DNA from: an uncultured Clostridia bacterium
Lineage (GTDB): Bacteria > Bacillota > Clostridia > Christensenellales > UBA1242
Reading direction: 5' to 3'
DNA length: 64,000 bases
Assembly: GCA_934747765.1 (NCBI GenBank)
Contig: CAKVGZ010000002.1
Coordinates: forward strand, 62,001 to 126,000
Positions 40,941-51,107 of this stretch are shown here, one piece after another (within the stretch, counting starts at the first letter, position 1; each line of letters starts with the position of its first letter). The notes beneath the pieces are model-generated. The model was not told where the DNA came from. It saw only the letters and a list, made by a program, of their open reading frames with translations, and made no database searches. Both the position numbers and the translations under genes were made by a program.

Positions 40941-41711
40941 ATGGCATATAGAAACAGATGCAAATGCTCAGGCAATTTCATATCAGATCGTTCTTTCTAT
41001 TCTTCGACTAGAAACAAAAATATGTTTTTTAACCAAGTTGGAAGACGTCAATTTGGTCCTTTTGGCAACAACTTCAACAATATTGGACCAACAGGACCTA
41101 CTGGGCCTATGGGACCAATCGGACCAACCGGACCAATCGGGCCAACAGGGCCAATGGGTCCAACTGGTTTAGCAGGAGCAACTGGACCAACGGGTTCAGA
41201 CCAAACCCTTAAGATGCGAAGTGCATATATTATCACATACAACGACAACCCCACCGATGAAGGAATGAGAATTGAAACAAAAACAAATCTTCCTTTAACG
41301 CGTGTTGAACTCGACCCAAACAATTACGTTAAGTTGGACACAACCGATAACACAATTCAGTTTTCCAAGCCAGGCTGGTATAGAGTTCAAATTGTTGTAA
41401 ATGCTTATGTCAATTATGCAGATAATCAGGCATTCAACCAGGACACAGATTTTGTTTCAGTTGGGTTTGGCGAAGCAAACACCGACAACATCTATGTTGG
41501 CGGAAGTCAATGGGATTACGACGAATTTCCGTTGCCAATTTATGGGCATGGAATCATTGTTGCCCGAGACCCTCAAATGAAATTTGCACTGATAAACACA
41601 ACCACAAGGGAAATATATCTTTCTTCGCCAAAACTAGAACACTCGGCAACCAAATCCTATTTCACAAACCCACTTGTTTCCATTGTTATTGAATATTTAG
41701 GCAGAGAATAA
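40941..41711 (+). CDS. collagen-like surface protein (BclA-type architecture)
   Basis: 256 residues. A short Arg/Cys/Phe-rich N-terminal region (1-48) is followed by twelve uninterrupted Gly-X-Y triplets (about 49-84: GPT, GPM and GPI mostly) and a ~170-residue beta-rich C-terminal domain (FSKPGWYRVQIVVNAYVNYA, then SIVIEYLGRE), like the C1q/TNF-like heads of exosporium collagen proteins. No signal peptide, as in spore-surface proteins of this type. A TAGGAG site precedes the ATG. Collagen triplets probably form a trimeric stalk. Spore or cell surface location is inferred. Confidence 0.85.
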   Translation: MAYRNRCKCSGNFISDRSFYSSTRNKNMFFNQVGRRQFGPFGNNFNNIGPTGPTGPMGPIGPTGPIGPTGPMGPTGLAGATGPTGSDQTLKMRSAYIITYNDNPTDEGMRIETKTNLPLTRVELDPNNYVKLDTTDNTIQFSKPGWYRVQIVVNAYVNYADNQAFNQDTDFVSVGFGEANTDNIYVGGSQWDYDEFPLPIYGHGIIVARDPQMKFALINTTTREIYLSSPKLEHSATKSYFTNPLVSIVIEYLGRE

Positions 41712-41740
41712 AAAAAAGAACAGCACGAACTGCTCTTTTT
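41711..41740 (-). terminator. terminator of the ABC exporter operon
   Basis: Minus strand stem GAGCAG/CTGTTC (one wobble) with loop TTCGTG and T7. On the plus strand the same stem has a mismatch, so it works best for the exporter genes. Confidence 0.7.
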
Positions 41741-43745
41741 AATATCGACTAAATTGACTGTTGTATAAGTTATAATAGAAACCTTTTTTTGCAAGAAGTT
41801 CTTTGTGTGTGCCTTGCTCAATTATGTTACCTTTGTTCATAACTAAAATTATATCTGACATAATAATTGTGGATAAGCGATGAGCAACCACAAAACTTGT
41901 TTTGTTTTTCATCATTTTATCGAAAGCATCTTGAATGGCAAGCTCAGTGCGAGTGTCGATATTGCTTGTTGCTTCATCCAGGATTAACATTGGAGGTTTT
42001 GCCAGCATCAATCTTGCAATGCAAATGAGCTGTTTTTGACCTTGTGAGAGATTGTCACCGTTTTCATTAATTACTGTGTCATATCCGTCGGGCAAGGTTT
42101 GAATAAAGTGGTCCACTCCCGCAAGGCGCGCCGCTCGGCGTATTTCCTTTTCAGTTGCACCGTCTTTTCCGTACGCGATGTTTTCTTTGATTGTTGCAGA
42201 GAAAAGCCAAGTTTCTTGCAAAACCATTCCAAATTGTTTTCTTAAACTTTTGCGGGTTACTTCCTTTATTGGATGCCCACTGACAACAATTTTTCCTTTA
42301 TTCACATCATAGAACCTCATAAGCAAATTTATGAGGGTGCTTTTCCCACAGCCAGTTGGTCCAACAATTGCAACCTTTTGACCTTTTTTAACATTAAGGT
42401 TTAGGTCTTGAATCAACTTCTTTTCGCTTGTGTAAGAAAAATCTACATTTTCAAAAACAACTTCTCCAGTGCACCGCTTTATGCTTGGGAAACCATAATC
42501 ACTTTGTTCATTTTTCATGTCCAAAACATTGAACACTCTAACAGCAGACGCAAAACCCGCTTGCAAGTCTGAAAAAACATCGGCAATGTCATTAAACGGA
42601 CGAGTATATTTATTTGCATAGGTCAGAAAAACCGAAATATCTCCAATTGTCATTGCTCCTTTGAATGCATACATACACCCCATGATTGCAACTGTTGCAT
42701 ACAAGAGTCCGTTAACAAATCTTGTTATTGGTGCAGACAAAGAAGAATAGTAATTTGCTTTTTCATTGACAATTTTTAATTTATTGTTGATTTCATCAAA
42801 TTTTTGAATGGAACGGCCTTCGTATAAAAACCCTTTAACAATTTTTTGGTTGCCCACCATTTCAACCATAGCTCCAGACATATCGCCAATTCCTTTTGCT
42901 TGACGTTTGAACAGTTTGTGAGAAACTTTTGCGATGATGGTTGCCACCACAACGGAAATTGGAGTCACACACAAAATGACAATTGAAATTGGAATATTAA
43001 TTTTCAACATAACAACAAGAGTGAAAACTATAGTTGCCAAACAGTCGAAGAACGTTGTCAGCCCCATCACAAAACCGGTTGTTATTGCATCGACGTCGTT
43101 TACCATACGGCTTTGCAAGTCACCATGACTGGAATTGTCTATATATTTTAATGGCACTTTATTAAATTTTTTAAAGATTTCGTTGTGCATTTGTTCTTCA
43201 ATTTTGTATGACAATCCATTTGCAAGTCTTAACAAAAGCCATTTGAAACCTGCAAATGCAATTATACAAATTGACAGATAACCTATATATTTGAGCAAGA
43301 TGTCGAAATTAACTTGGTTTGCACCAACAATGAAGTCTATTCCCCGACCAATCAAAAGCGGAATTAGAATTTCGAACGCCGAATTAACGAAGGCAAAAAT
43401 AACGCAAAGAGTTATAAGATGCCAATATTTTTTCATGTATCCCAAAACTCTTCCTATGACTGATTTGGCTTTAGGTTTCCTTGTTCGCGCAACACTTTCT
43501 ATGCGTTTTAGATTCGTGTCCAAAATGATTGGAACATCTTGAATCGATTCAACCTTATCTTCAACAAACACAGGTGAAACTTTGTTATTTATTGTTGCAG
43601 GCACAACAGTAGGAACGCTGACCTCTTTTGCAGGTTGCGCTTTTTCTGGATTATTAAACGAAGGTTTTGGTAACGACGCAATTGCTTTTTTAAGTTTGCG
43701 AAGTTCCTTTTCTTCTTTCCCACTGGTTTTGTGTTTTTCCATCAA
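41739..43745 (-). CDS. heterodimeric ABC exporter subunit, catalytic-site half
   Basis: 668 residues. A ~95-residue charged, Pro-rich N-terminal extension precedes six membrane helices and one ABC domain. Walker A GPTGCGKST, signature LSQGQKQ, and Walker B MLILDEATSNID with the catalytic Glu intact. It pairs with the gene 5 nt upstream, whose site is degenerate, as in BmrCD/LmrCD-type multidrug exporters. Substrate unknown; lipid or drug efflux would be typical. The extension is longer than usual. Confidence 0.9.
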   Translation of the reverse strand: MMEKHKTSGKEEKELRKLKKAIASLPKPSFNNPEKAQPAKEVSVPTVVPATINNKVSPVFVEDKVESIQDVPIILDTNLKRIESVARTRKPKAKSVIGRVLGYMKKYWHLITLCVIFAFVNSAFEILIPLLIGRGIDFIVGANQVNFDILLKYIGYLSICIIAFAGFKWLLLRLANGLSYKIEEQMHNEIFKKFNKVPLKYIDNSSHGDLQSRMVNDVDAITTGFVMGLTTFFDCLATIVFTLVVMLKINIPISIVILCVTPISVVVATIIAKVSHKLFKRQAKGIGDMSGAMVEMVGNQKIVKGFLYEGRSIQKFDEINNKLKIVNEKANYYSSLSAPITRFVNGLLYATVAIMGCMYAFKGAMTIGDISVFLTYANKYTRPFNDIADVFSDLQAGFASAVRVFNVLDMKNEQSDYGFPSIKRCTGEVVFENVDFSYTSEKKLIQDLNLNVKKGQKVAIVGPTGCGKSTLINLLMRFYDVNKGKIVVSGHPIKEVTRKSLRKQFGMVLQETWLFSATIKENIAYGKDGATEKEIRRAARLAGVDHFIQTLPDGYDTVINENGDNLSQGQKQLICIARLMLAKPPMLILDEATSNIDTRTELAIQDAFDKMMKNKTSFVVAHRLSTIIMSDIILVMNKGNIIEQGTHKELLAKKGFYYNLYNSQFSRY

Positions 43746-43750
43746 TTCTC

Positions 43751-45469
43751 CTACTTAGTTTGTGATAAATATATCTTTTTGTATACATCGCAGTTTTCGA
43801 GCAAATCTTTGTGGGGTCCCATTCCAACAACATTTCCATTGTCCATAACAATGATTAAATTTGCATTTTTAACAGTGTTTGCACGCTGAGAAACCAAAAT
43901 GACAGTTGCTTTAACTTCTTCTTTTAATGCTTTTCGAAGATTTGCATCTGTTGCAAAATCAAGTGCCGAAGCGCTATCGTCCAGTATGAGAATCTCAGGG
44001 TCACCAACCAGCGCTCTGGCAATCGTCAGACGTTGCCTCTGACCACCAGAAAGATTTTTTCCACCCGCTTGAATTTTGAAATCATATTTGTCGGGAAGCT
44101 CTCTAACAAATTCTTCACTTTGCGAAATTTTAAGTGCTTTTTGCATATCTTGAATGTCTGCATCTGGTTTTCGCCAGCGCAAATTTTCTTTTAATGTGCC
44201 TTTAAACAAAACTGCCTTTTGAGGAACAATTCCAACTTTTCCACGGAGTTGATTGAAAGAATAATTTTTAACATTTATTCCATCAACAAGAATTTGTCCG
44301 CTGGTCACATCAAAAAATCTTGGAATCAAATTGATAACACTGCTTTTTCCACTTCCAGTTCCGCCAATAATTCCGATGGTGTCGCCCTTGCTGGCTTTAA
44401 AGCTCAAATTATTGACTGCATATTTAGCAGAATTGGAATAACTGAAACTGACGTTTTTGAACTCTAATTTTGGAACATCAACATTGTCGTCCAACTGCAC
44501 AAATTCATGATTTGTTTCAACAACAGAAGGACTTGTGTCGAAAACTTCATTAATGCGCGCCGAACAGTTGATTGCTTTTATGAAAGAAATTATAACATTA
44601 GCAAGCGAAACGAGTGCGGCGGAAATTTGCATCAAGTAGTTAACAAATGCAATAATTTGACCTTGAGATAGCCCTCCCACGTTAACTTGTAATCCCCCAA
44701 ACCACATGACCGCTATGATTGCAAAATTTATTATAGTGACCGTCAATGGATTCATGAGCGAAGAAATGGAAACGACTTTAACAGCAGACCTTCTCAATTT
44801 TTTTGATGCAGCGGTGAAGCGTTGTTCTTCGCTTTGTTGCTTGTTAAACGCACGGATAACTCTTGCTCCTTGCAAGTTTTCTCTTGTTATTTCCGAAACT
44901 TTGTCTAAATCTTTTTGAGTTTTGTTGTAGAGAGGTTCAGTTCTTTTTAGGATGAAGAAAACAACAAAGAAAATTATTGGAGCCACAACGAGAAACAAAA
45001 GGGATAATTTGACATCAATTATCATCGCCATAATCGTTGAGCCAATAATCAAAAACGGGGCTCTCATAACAGCTCTTAGAAAAGTTCCAAGAGCAGTTTC
45101 AATTCTTGTTACGTCATGAGTCATTCTGTTGTTTAATGTGGCTGTTCCAAACTTGTCAAGTTCCGCATGCGACAGAGTGTTGATGTGACTATAGAGCCCT
45201 TTTCTAATTTCATAGCTAACCCCCGAACAAGCTTTTGCCGACAGTTTTGCACAGATAATTGCACTTGTTATTCCAATTATGTTGAAAGCAACAACAATTC
45301 CGCCCCAAATGGCGATATATTTTACATCATGAGATTTGACACCAATGTCAATCATGTTGGCAACAATCAAAGGGATTACTATATCGGTTATTGTTTCAAC
45401 GAATTTGAACAAAGGCGCGCAAATCATTTCTTTTTTGTATCCCTTGAAAAACCGAAATAATTTTTTCAA
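43751..45469 (-). CDS. heterodimeric ABC exporter subunit, degenerate-site half
   Basis: 572 residues, six membrane helices then an ABC domain. Walker A GGTGSGKSS and signature LSGGQRQRL are normal, but Walker B ends ILILDDSASALD, with Asp in place of the catalytic Glu, the mark of the non-hydrolysing site in heterodimeric exporters. The start is TTG at 45469 directly after AAGGAGGGGG. First gene of a two-gene operon. A CTTGAAA-TG-TTTCAAG dyad at 45481-45496 lies just upstream of the ribosome site and may be an operator. Confidence 0.9.
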   Translation of the reverse strand: MKKLFRFFKGYKKEMICAPLFKFVETITDIVIPLIVANMIDIGVKSHDVKYIAIWGGIVVAFNIIGITSAIICAKLSAKACSGVSYEIRKGLYSHINTLSHAELDKFGTATLNNRMTHDVTRIETALGTFLRAVMRAPFLIIGSTIMAMIIDVKLSLLFLVVAPIIFFVVFFILKRTEPLYNKTQKDLDKVSEITRENLQGARVIRAFNKQQSEEQRFTAASKKLRRSAVKVVSISSLMNPLTVTIINFAIIAVMWFGGLQVNVGGLSQGQIIAFVNYLMQISAALVSLANVIISFIKAINCSARINEVFDTSPSVVETNHEFVQLDDNVDVPKLEFKNVSFSYSNSAKYAVNNLSFKASKGDTIGIIGGTGSGKSSVINLIPRFFDVTSGQILVDGINVKNYSFNQLRGKVGIVPQKAVLFKGTLKENLRWRKPDADIQDMQKALKISQSEEFVRELPDKYDFKIQAGGKNLSGGQRQRLTIARALVGDPEILILDDSASALDFATDANLRKALKEEVKATVILVSQRANTVKNANLIIVMDNGNVVGMGPHKDLLENCDVYKKIYLSQTK

Positions 45470-45480
45470 TCCCCCTCCTT

Positions 45481-45496
45481 CTTGAAATGTTTCAAG
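45481..45496. promoter_or_regulatory. possible operator dyad upstream of the ABC exporter
   Basis: 7-bp perfect inverted repeat CTTGAAA/TTTCAAG with a 2-base centre, 12 bases from the TTG start. Too tight for a hairpin, so a protein-binding site is likelier. Confidence 0.4.
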
Positions 45497-45602
45497 ATTT
45501 TTTCAATAAATTATTAACTTATAAATCATTAATAATTCCCGTAATTGAAATACATTATATCACACGGCTTCAAAACTTCATAATAAATTGCAAAATTCAC
45601 AT

Positions 45603-45630
45603 AAAAAAACAGCAATAAATGCTGTTTTTA
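45603..45630. terminator. terminator of the 45.6-47.1 kb lipoprotein gene
   Basis: Stem AAAACAGCA/TGCTGTTTT with loop ATAAA. Confidence 0.85.
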
Positions 45631-45631
45631 A

Positions 45632-47143
45632 TTACGCTTTGTAAAACAAAATTTCATATTTCACTTGTTCTTTTGAATCCGAATCATCAATGCTTATCCA
45701 AATTTCCGATATATTTTGCATTGAATGGCTTTCACTTTCATCTCTTACATAATATCTAATTCTGAAATTACCAACAACAAATTCCTTTTTCGCTTGGATT
45801 TCTTCTTTTAAAGTGTAATCCTCAATGTTGATTAAAGTTTTGTTTTGCTCGTCACCATTTTTTATTATGCTGATTACGTTTGGTTTTTCGCTAACTTGTT
45901 GCAAATCATAAAAGAATGTGTAGGAGTCTTGGTAGTAAATTGTATTTTCGCCATCATAATATACAAAATTGTCATCCCATGTTTTGTTTGCTTCACACTC
46001 TGAAGCAAGGATTGTAACTTTGTTGTAGGCTGTTGAATTTGTGAAATCTAAACCCTTCAAAACTAAATTATAACTGTAGATACCAATATAATAACTAGCG
46101 TCTATTTCTGAATTGTAATTCACATATCCAAGTGGAGTGACCGACAAAGGCAATGTCCAATAAGTTTCTCCGCTCAAAGTATATTTTTTCAATTTGTTTC
46201 CATTGCAGAAAAGCTCTGCATTTGAAACGTCAACACCTGTTAAATCTGCTAAAGAGATGTAAGCATATCCTTTTGTGTCAGAAGCAAACACTCCATATTC
46301 GCTGATAGTCACATTATGATATGTTATGTTTAATACTTTTCCAGCATTGTTGAGAACACTGAAAGAATTCAAAGTTAATGCATCAAAATCAATTTCTATT
46401 TGCATGTTTTTTGTTACAGCGGAACTTACGAAGTATTTATACAAATTCATATCTTTGGAATAAAATGCTTCAATCCATCCTCCTCTCATAAAGTTTGAAG
46501 TTGATGTAAACGAATAGTAATCAATCGCTTTCTCGCATTTTAAGACCATTCCGTTTTTCAATTCATGATATTTTATATTCAATGAATAGTTTTGCGATTG
46601 CATAGCATCAAAAAGATTTGTTCCATCTTTTAAGACAAAATTTTTCAAATTCGTTTCTTGCTCAGATGTTGGAGTTTTGCCATCTTTTGCAACAAAAGTT
46701 ATGTTAATTGTTTTTGAATCGCATGTTGCAGTAAGATTGACGTCTTCTGTGGCATTTTTGATTGTTACATTTCCAACAAGTTGATATGTTTGAATTGTTG
46801 TTGTTTCAATTGTCTTTTCTGCATCATAAGATGAGCTTTTTGTCCAATTAACTTCTTTGCCATTATTATATATTTTCAAAGTGTCAGCGTCATATCCATC
46901 GCACAAAACAATGTCATAAGAAATTGTGGAGCCCGCCTTGATATATCCGCTCACACCACTAAAAGAGCCATCACCTTTCCATGATCCTGGCGTCACAAAA
47001 CTCACAGCATTGTCTTGATTTACTTCATAGCCATGTGCATCATAATGAATTTGCTTTTCCACGTCGTCACCACACCCAGCAAAAATCATGCAAGGAATTG
47101 CAACAACAATGAGCAGCAAGCAATATAAAAATTTGTTTTTCAT
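45632..47143 (-). CDS. large hypothetical lipoprotein
   Basis: 503 residues. Signal sequence MKNKFLYCLLLIVVAIPCMIF ends in lipobox FAGC (Cys24), so the mature protein is lipid-anchored outside the membrane. The rest is polar, rich in Asn, Thr, Tyr and Lys and probably beta-stranded; the YDADTLKIYNNGKEVNW and TEDVNLTATCDSK-like stretches recall Ig-like surface domains. No enzyme motif. Monocistronic with its own terminator. Family not recognised. Confidence 0.75.
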   Translation of the reverse strand: MKNKFLYCLLLIVVAIPCMIFAGCGDDVEKQIHYDAHGYEVNQDNAVSFVTPGSWKGDGSFSGVSGYIKAGSTISYDIVLCDGYDADTLKIYNNGKEVNWTKSSSYDAEKTIETTTIQTYQLVGNVTIKNATEDVNLTATCDSKTINITFVAKDGKTPTSEQETNLKNFVLKDGTNLFDAMQSQNYSLNIKYHELKNGMVLKCEKAIDYYSFTSTSNFMRGGWIEAFYSKDMNLYKYFVSSAVTKNMQIEIDFDALTLNSFSVLNNAGKVLNITYHNVTISEYGVFASDTKGYAYISLADLTGVDVSNAELFCNGNKLKKYTLSGETYWTLPLSVTPLGYVNYNSEIDASYYIGIYSYNLVLKGLDFTNSTAYNKVTILASECEANKTWDDNFVYYDGENTIYYQDSYTFFYDLQQVSEKPNVISIIKNGDEQNKTLINIEDYTLKEEIQAKKEFVVGNFRIRYYVRDESESHSMQNISEIWISIDDSDSKEQVKYEILFYKA

Positions 47144-47220
47144 ATATTCCCCCTTAAGTTATACTCATAATAACATAATTTTTCAAAATATCAAAATATT
47201 ATTCGAACAAATTTGTTCGA

Positions 47221-47250
47221 AAAAAAACACGCCAAAAAATGCGTGTTTTA
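47221..47250 (-). terminator. leuS terminator
   Basis: Minus strand stem AAAACACGC/GCGTGTTTT with an 8-base loop and T-run. Confidence 0.87.
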
Positions 47251-49662
47251 AATTATAAAGTTTATGATTCTTCCGGGAACAAAAATTATTTTTTTAACAC
47301 CATCAAAATCAATTTGGATTTTTCCTTCGGATTGAATTTTTTCAACTGCTTGTTCCTTAGAGATGTTTCGAGAAACAAGAATTGTGCCTCTCATTTTTCC
47401 ATTAACTTGAATTGGAAGATTGAACTCATCTTTTGTTGTTTTGGCTTCATCAAATTCTGGCCAAGTTGCGTCAAGAATATCCTTCCCAAAAACAATTTCG
47501 TACATTTCGCTTGTTATATGAGGCGCAAGAGGATTAAGTGATATCAAAAACTGTCTTAATTCTTCTTTTGTTATAAATCCGTCTGCTTTAATTTTCTTAA
47601 GGAAGATCATGCAAGCTGAAATTGCTGTGTTAAGTTTAAGATTTTCATAATCGTCAGAAATTTTCTTGATTAATGCGTTAAGTTCAACTTCGTGTTCTTT
47701 TGAAATTCCATCGCCTTTAACCATGTCTCGCAGTTTCCAAACTTTGTCTAAGAATCCAACAATTCCTTCAATTCCACTGTATGTCCACTGGCAACTATCT
47801 TCATATCCAGCCAAGAAATGAACGTGCATTCTGGCAACATCAACTCCATACTTGTCGATAACTTCTTGAGGCGAAACGCCATTGATGGATGATTTGCTCA
47901 TCTTTTTGCCTTCGCTGTCAAGCACAAGTCCGCTTCCCATTTTTCTTATGAATGGGTCACGTGTTGGAACAACGCCAATGTCGTAAAGGAAATTTTGCCA
48001 GAAGAAAGCATACAAAACGTGTCTTGTTATGTGTTCGGTCCCTCCGGTGTAGACGTCAACACTCCCCCAATATTTCAATTTGTCAAAATCGGCAAGTTTG
48101 TCTTTATTGTGTGGGTCGCAATATCTGAGCCAATACCACGAAGAGCCTGCCCAATTTGGCATGGTGTCGGTTTCTCGTTTTGCCTTTCCTCCGCATTTTG
48201 GACAAGTGCAATTAACAAAACTTTCTATTTTCGAAAGTGGCGAATCTCCGTTTGCATTTGGCATATAGTCATTTGTTTTTGGAAGTAGAAGTGGAAGATC
48301 CTTTTCGTCCAAAGGAACAATTCCGCACTTTTCACAAAAAACAACTGGGAATGGTTCGCCCCAATATCTTTGACGATTGAAAGGCCAATCTTTTAGCGAA
48401 TAGTTAACAACTTTCTTTCCCCATCCGTTTTTAACAATCATGTCTGCCATCAATGGTTTTGCATCTTTAACTTTCATTCCGTCAAACTCGCCAGAGTTCA
48501 TCATGACGCTGTTATTTTCAAGATATTCTGCTTTTTCAACAGCGCTCTTTGAAACATCACCTTCGATGACTTGTATCATTGGAATGTCAAATTTTTGCGC
48601 AAACTCAAAATCTCTTTGGTCATGAGTTGGAACAGCCATAACTGCACCTGTTCCATATCCACTCAGGACAAAATCAGCCAAAAACAATTTAACTTTTTTT
48701 CCGTTAACAGGGTTAATTGCGCAAACACCTTCAAGAACGCATCCGGTTTTTTCTTTGACTTGGCTCTTTCTTTCAAATTCACTTCTTAATGCAGTTTTTC
48801 TTTGATAGTCTTGAACTTCATTCATATTTTTTATATAAGGTTCAAGTTTTTTGACCAGGTCGTTTTCTGGAGCAAGTGAAACAAAAGTCACTCCAAAAAT
48901 TGTTTCAATGCAGGTGGTGAAAATTTCAACTTCGCCAGCGTGATTGCCATTTTCGTCAACAATTTCAAATTTAACTTGCACGCCTTCACTTTTACCAATC
49001 CAGTTTCGTTGAGCTTCTTTTAAGTAATCTGCCATTTGAATTCTGTCAACATTTCCAAGGAGTTTTTCGGCATATTCTTTCATTTTCAAAAACCAAACAT
49101 CGCGATTGACTTGCACAACATCATTTCCGCAACGGTCACATTTGCCCCCTTGACTGTCTTCGTTGGACAGAACTGTTTGGCAATGCTCACAGTAGTTCAC
49201 AGTTCCTTTTTGTTTGTATGCTTTTCCATTTTTCAAAAGTTGCAAAAAAATCCATTGAGTCCATTTGTAATATTCTGGGTCGCTTGTGCAGAATGCTCTT
49301 GAATAGTCAAATGACATTCCCAAACCCTTAAGTTGAGTTAAAATTGTTTTAAATCCATTTTCAACAAAATCTTTAGGGTCCGTTCCATATTTAATGGCAG
49401 CATTTTCGGCAGGAAGCCCAAATGCATCGCCCCCAATTGGAAACAGAACATTATATCCTTTAAATCTTTTGTATCTTGCAAGAGCGTCGGCAGGGATTGT
49501 TCCTTTAAGATGCCCCATGTGCAAACTTTTTCCACTGACATTTGGAAATTCATAAAGCACATAATATTTTGGTTTTGTTGGGTGAAAATCAACTGCTTTC
49601 AATCTTTCATCATTTTCCCATCTGTTTTGCCATTTTTTTTCAATGGTTTTAAAATCGTACAT
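47248..49662 (-). CDS. leuS: leucyl-tRNA synthetase
   Basis: 804 residues, bacterial type. NVSGKSLHMGHLKG is the HIGH motif and KMSKSSINGVS the KMSKS loop. A zinc-finger-like CEHC...CDRC insert is at about 157-176, and the editing CP1 domain lies at ~220-410 (TCIETIFGVTF, then GTGAVMAVPTHDQRDF). It attaches leucine to tRNA-Leu. An AGAAAGGA site precedes the ATG. There are only ~145 nt to the divergent eno gene and no T-box leader, which is unusual to note for a Gram-positive leuS. Confidence 0.97.
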   Translation of the reverse strand: MYDFKTIEKKWQNRWENDERLKAVDFHPTKPKYYVLYEFPNVSGKSLHMGHLKGTIPADALARYKRFKGYNVLFPIGGDAFGLPAENAAIKYGTDPKDFVENGFKTILTQLKGLGMSFDYSRAFCTSDPEYYKWTQWIFLQLLKNGKAYKQKGTVNYCEHCQTVLSNEDSQGGKCDRCGNDVVQVNRDVWFLKMKEYAEKLLGNVDRIQMADYLKEAQRNWIGKSEGVQVKFEIVDENGNHAGEVEIFTTCIETIFGVTFVSLAPENDLVKKLEPYIKNMNEVQDYQRKTALRSEFERKSQVKEKTGCVLEGVCAINPVNGKKVKLFLADFVLSGYGTGAVMAVPTHDQRDFEFAQKFDIPMIQVIEGDVSKSAVEKAEYLENNSVMMNSGEFDGMKVKDAKPLMADMIVKNGWGKKVVNYSLKDWPFNRQRYWGEPFPVVFCEKCGIVPLDEKDLPLLLPKTNDYMPNANGDSPLSKIESFVNCTCPKCGGKAKRETDTMPNWAGSSWYWLRYCDPHNKDKLADFDKLKYWGSVDVYTGGTEHITRHVLYAFFWQNFLYDIGVVPTRDPFIRKMGSGLVLDSEGKKMSKSSINGVSPQEVIDKYGVDVARMHVHFLAGYEDSCQWTYSGIEGIVGFLDKVWKLRDMVKGDGISKEHEVELNALIKKISDDYENLKLNTAISACMIFLKKIKADGFITKEELRQFLISLNPLAPHITSEMYEIVFGKDILDATWPEFDEAKTTKDEFNLPIQVNGKMRGTILVSRNISKEQAVEKIQSEGKIQIDFDGVKKIIFVPGRIINFII

Positions 49663-49683
49663 AATTTGTGTCCTTTCTGAAAG

Positions 49684-49712
49684 AATATATCACAAAACGA
49701 ATATTTTTTCAA
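49684..49712 (-). promoter_or_regulatory. leuS promoter
   Basis: Minus strand: TTGAAA (49707-49712), 17-base spacer, TATATT (49684-49689); short leader without T-box. Confidence 0.75.
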
Positions 49713-49753
49713 CGAATTTGGCAACAAATTTTTGTGCAAACTTTCTTTTTGTT

Positions 49754-49781
49754 TTGATAAAAATTTAATATAAGATATAAT
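49754..49781 (+). promoter_or_regulatory. eno promoter
   Basis: TTGATA (49754-49759), 16-base spacer, TATAAT (49776-49781). Confidence 0.78.
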
Positions 49782-49807
49782 CAAATTAAAACAATTTAGG
49801 GGGATGA

Positions 49808-51088
49808 ATGAAAAAGATTTTGATAACAAATGTTCACGCAAGACAAATTTTGGACAGCCGAGGCAACCCCACTGTTGAAGTGGACGTTGAAGTAAACAAA
49901 AAGATTGTTGGAAGAGCAAGTGTTCCTTCTGGCGCTTCAACAGGCGCTTTTGAAGCAGTGGAACTTCGCGACGGAGATGCAAAAAAATTTAATGGGAAAT
50001 CTGTTGAAAAAGCAGTTGAAAATGTCAATAAAATCATTGGTCCAGCAATTTTGAAAATGAATGCAACAGAACAAGAAAAGATAGACAAAAAAATGATTGA
50101 ACTTGACGGAACAAAAAACAAAAGTCGTCTTGGCGCAAACGCAATTTTGGGAGTTTCGCTTGCCTGTGCAAAAGCAGGAGCAAAAGCGCTTAACATTCCT
50201 TTTTACGAATATTTAGGAAAAGGCACAACTCTTCCACTTCCAATGATGAACATAATTAATGGCGGAAAACATGCTGACAACAACGTCAACATTCAAGAGT
50301 TTATGATTATGCCAGTTAGTGCAAACAACTTTGAAACCGCCCTTAGAATGTGCGCAGAAACTTTTCATGCACTAAAAGCCGTTTTGAAGAAAAAAGGATT
50401 TTCCACTGCTGTTGGCGACGAAGGTGGATTTGCGCCAAACTTTGAATGTGACGAGGACGCATTTAAGTGCATAATGGAAGCAATTGAAAAAGCAGGCTAT
50501 AAACCAAAAAAAGATTTCAAACTTGCAGTTGATGTGGCAGGAACAGAAATGTTTGACGAAGCAAAAAAACTTGGGAAAACAGGTTATTATTTCTGGAAAT
50601 CAAAAACTTTTTACACGACTGATGAAATGATTGAATATTGGAACAACATGACAAAAAAATATCCAATCTGTTCAATAGAAGACGCTCTTGGCGAAGAAGA
50701 TTGGGAGGGTTGGAAAAAGTTGACAAAAAAGCTTGGAAAGAAAGTTCAACTTGTTGGCGATGACCTTTTTGTTACCAACACCGAGCGAATCAAAAAAGGA
50801 ATTGAAAACAAAGTTGCAAATGCAGTTTTGGTCAAAGTCAATCAGATAGGAACATTGACCGAAACCATTGAAGCGATAAATTTAGCAAAATCAAACGGAT
50901 ACAATGTTGTCATATCTCATCGCAGTGGCGAAACAGAAGACACAACAATTGCCGACCTTGCAGTGGCACTTGATGCGGGTCAAATTAAGTCTGGAGCACC
51001 TTCCAGAACCGACCGTGTGGCAAAATACAATCAACTTTTGAGAATTGAAGAACAATTAAATAAGAAAGCAAAATTTTTTAGATTTTAG
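49808..51088 (+). CDS. eno: enolase
   Basis: 426 residues. Glycolytic enzyme converting 2-phosphoglycerate to PEP. Signatures: ARQILDSRGNPTVEVDV, GASTGAFEAVELRDGD, catalytic GDEGGFAPNFE, the metal-binding Asp/Glu set (DVAGTEMF, SIEDALGEEDWEGW, LVGDDLFVTN) and SHRSGETEDTTIADLAVA. A GGGGG Shine-Dalgarno is just before the ATG. Monocistronic. Its terminator overlaps the promoter of the next gene. Confidence 0.98.
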   Translation: MKKILITNVHARQILDSRGNPTVEVDVEVNKKIVGRASVPSGASTGAFEAVELRDGDAKKFNGKSVEKAVENVNKIIGPAILKMNATEQEKIDKKMIELDGTKNKSRLGANAILGVSLACAKAGAKALNIPFYEYLGKGTTLPLPMMNIINGGKHADNNVNIQEFMIMPVSANNFETALRMCAETFHALKAVLKKKGFSTAVGDEGGFAPNFECDEDAFKCIMEAIEKAGYKPKKDFKLAVDVAGTEMFDEAKKLGKTGYYFWKSKTFYTTDEMIEYWNNMTKKYPICSIEDALGEEDWEGWKKLTKKLGKKVQLVGDDLFVTNTERIKKGIENKVANAVLVKVNQIGTLTETIEAINLAKSNGYNVVISHRSGETEDTTIADLAVALDAGQIKSGAPSRTDRVAKYNQLLRIEEQLNKKAKFFRF

Positions 51089-51107
51089 AAAATATGTTCA
51101 AACAAAT

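Noticed and set aside
41048..41323. 91-codon minus-strand frame rich in Gly-Pro-Val-Gly
   Set aside because: Antisense shadow of the collagen triplets in the plus-strand gene.
49663..49807. T-box leader for leuS
   Set aside because: The divergent gap is too short and lacks a Stem I or T-box sequence.
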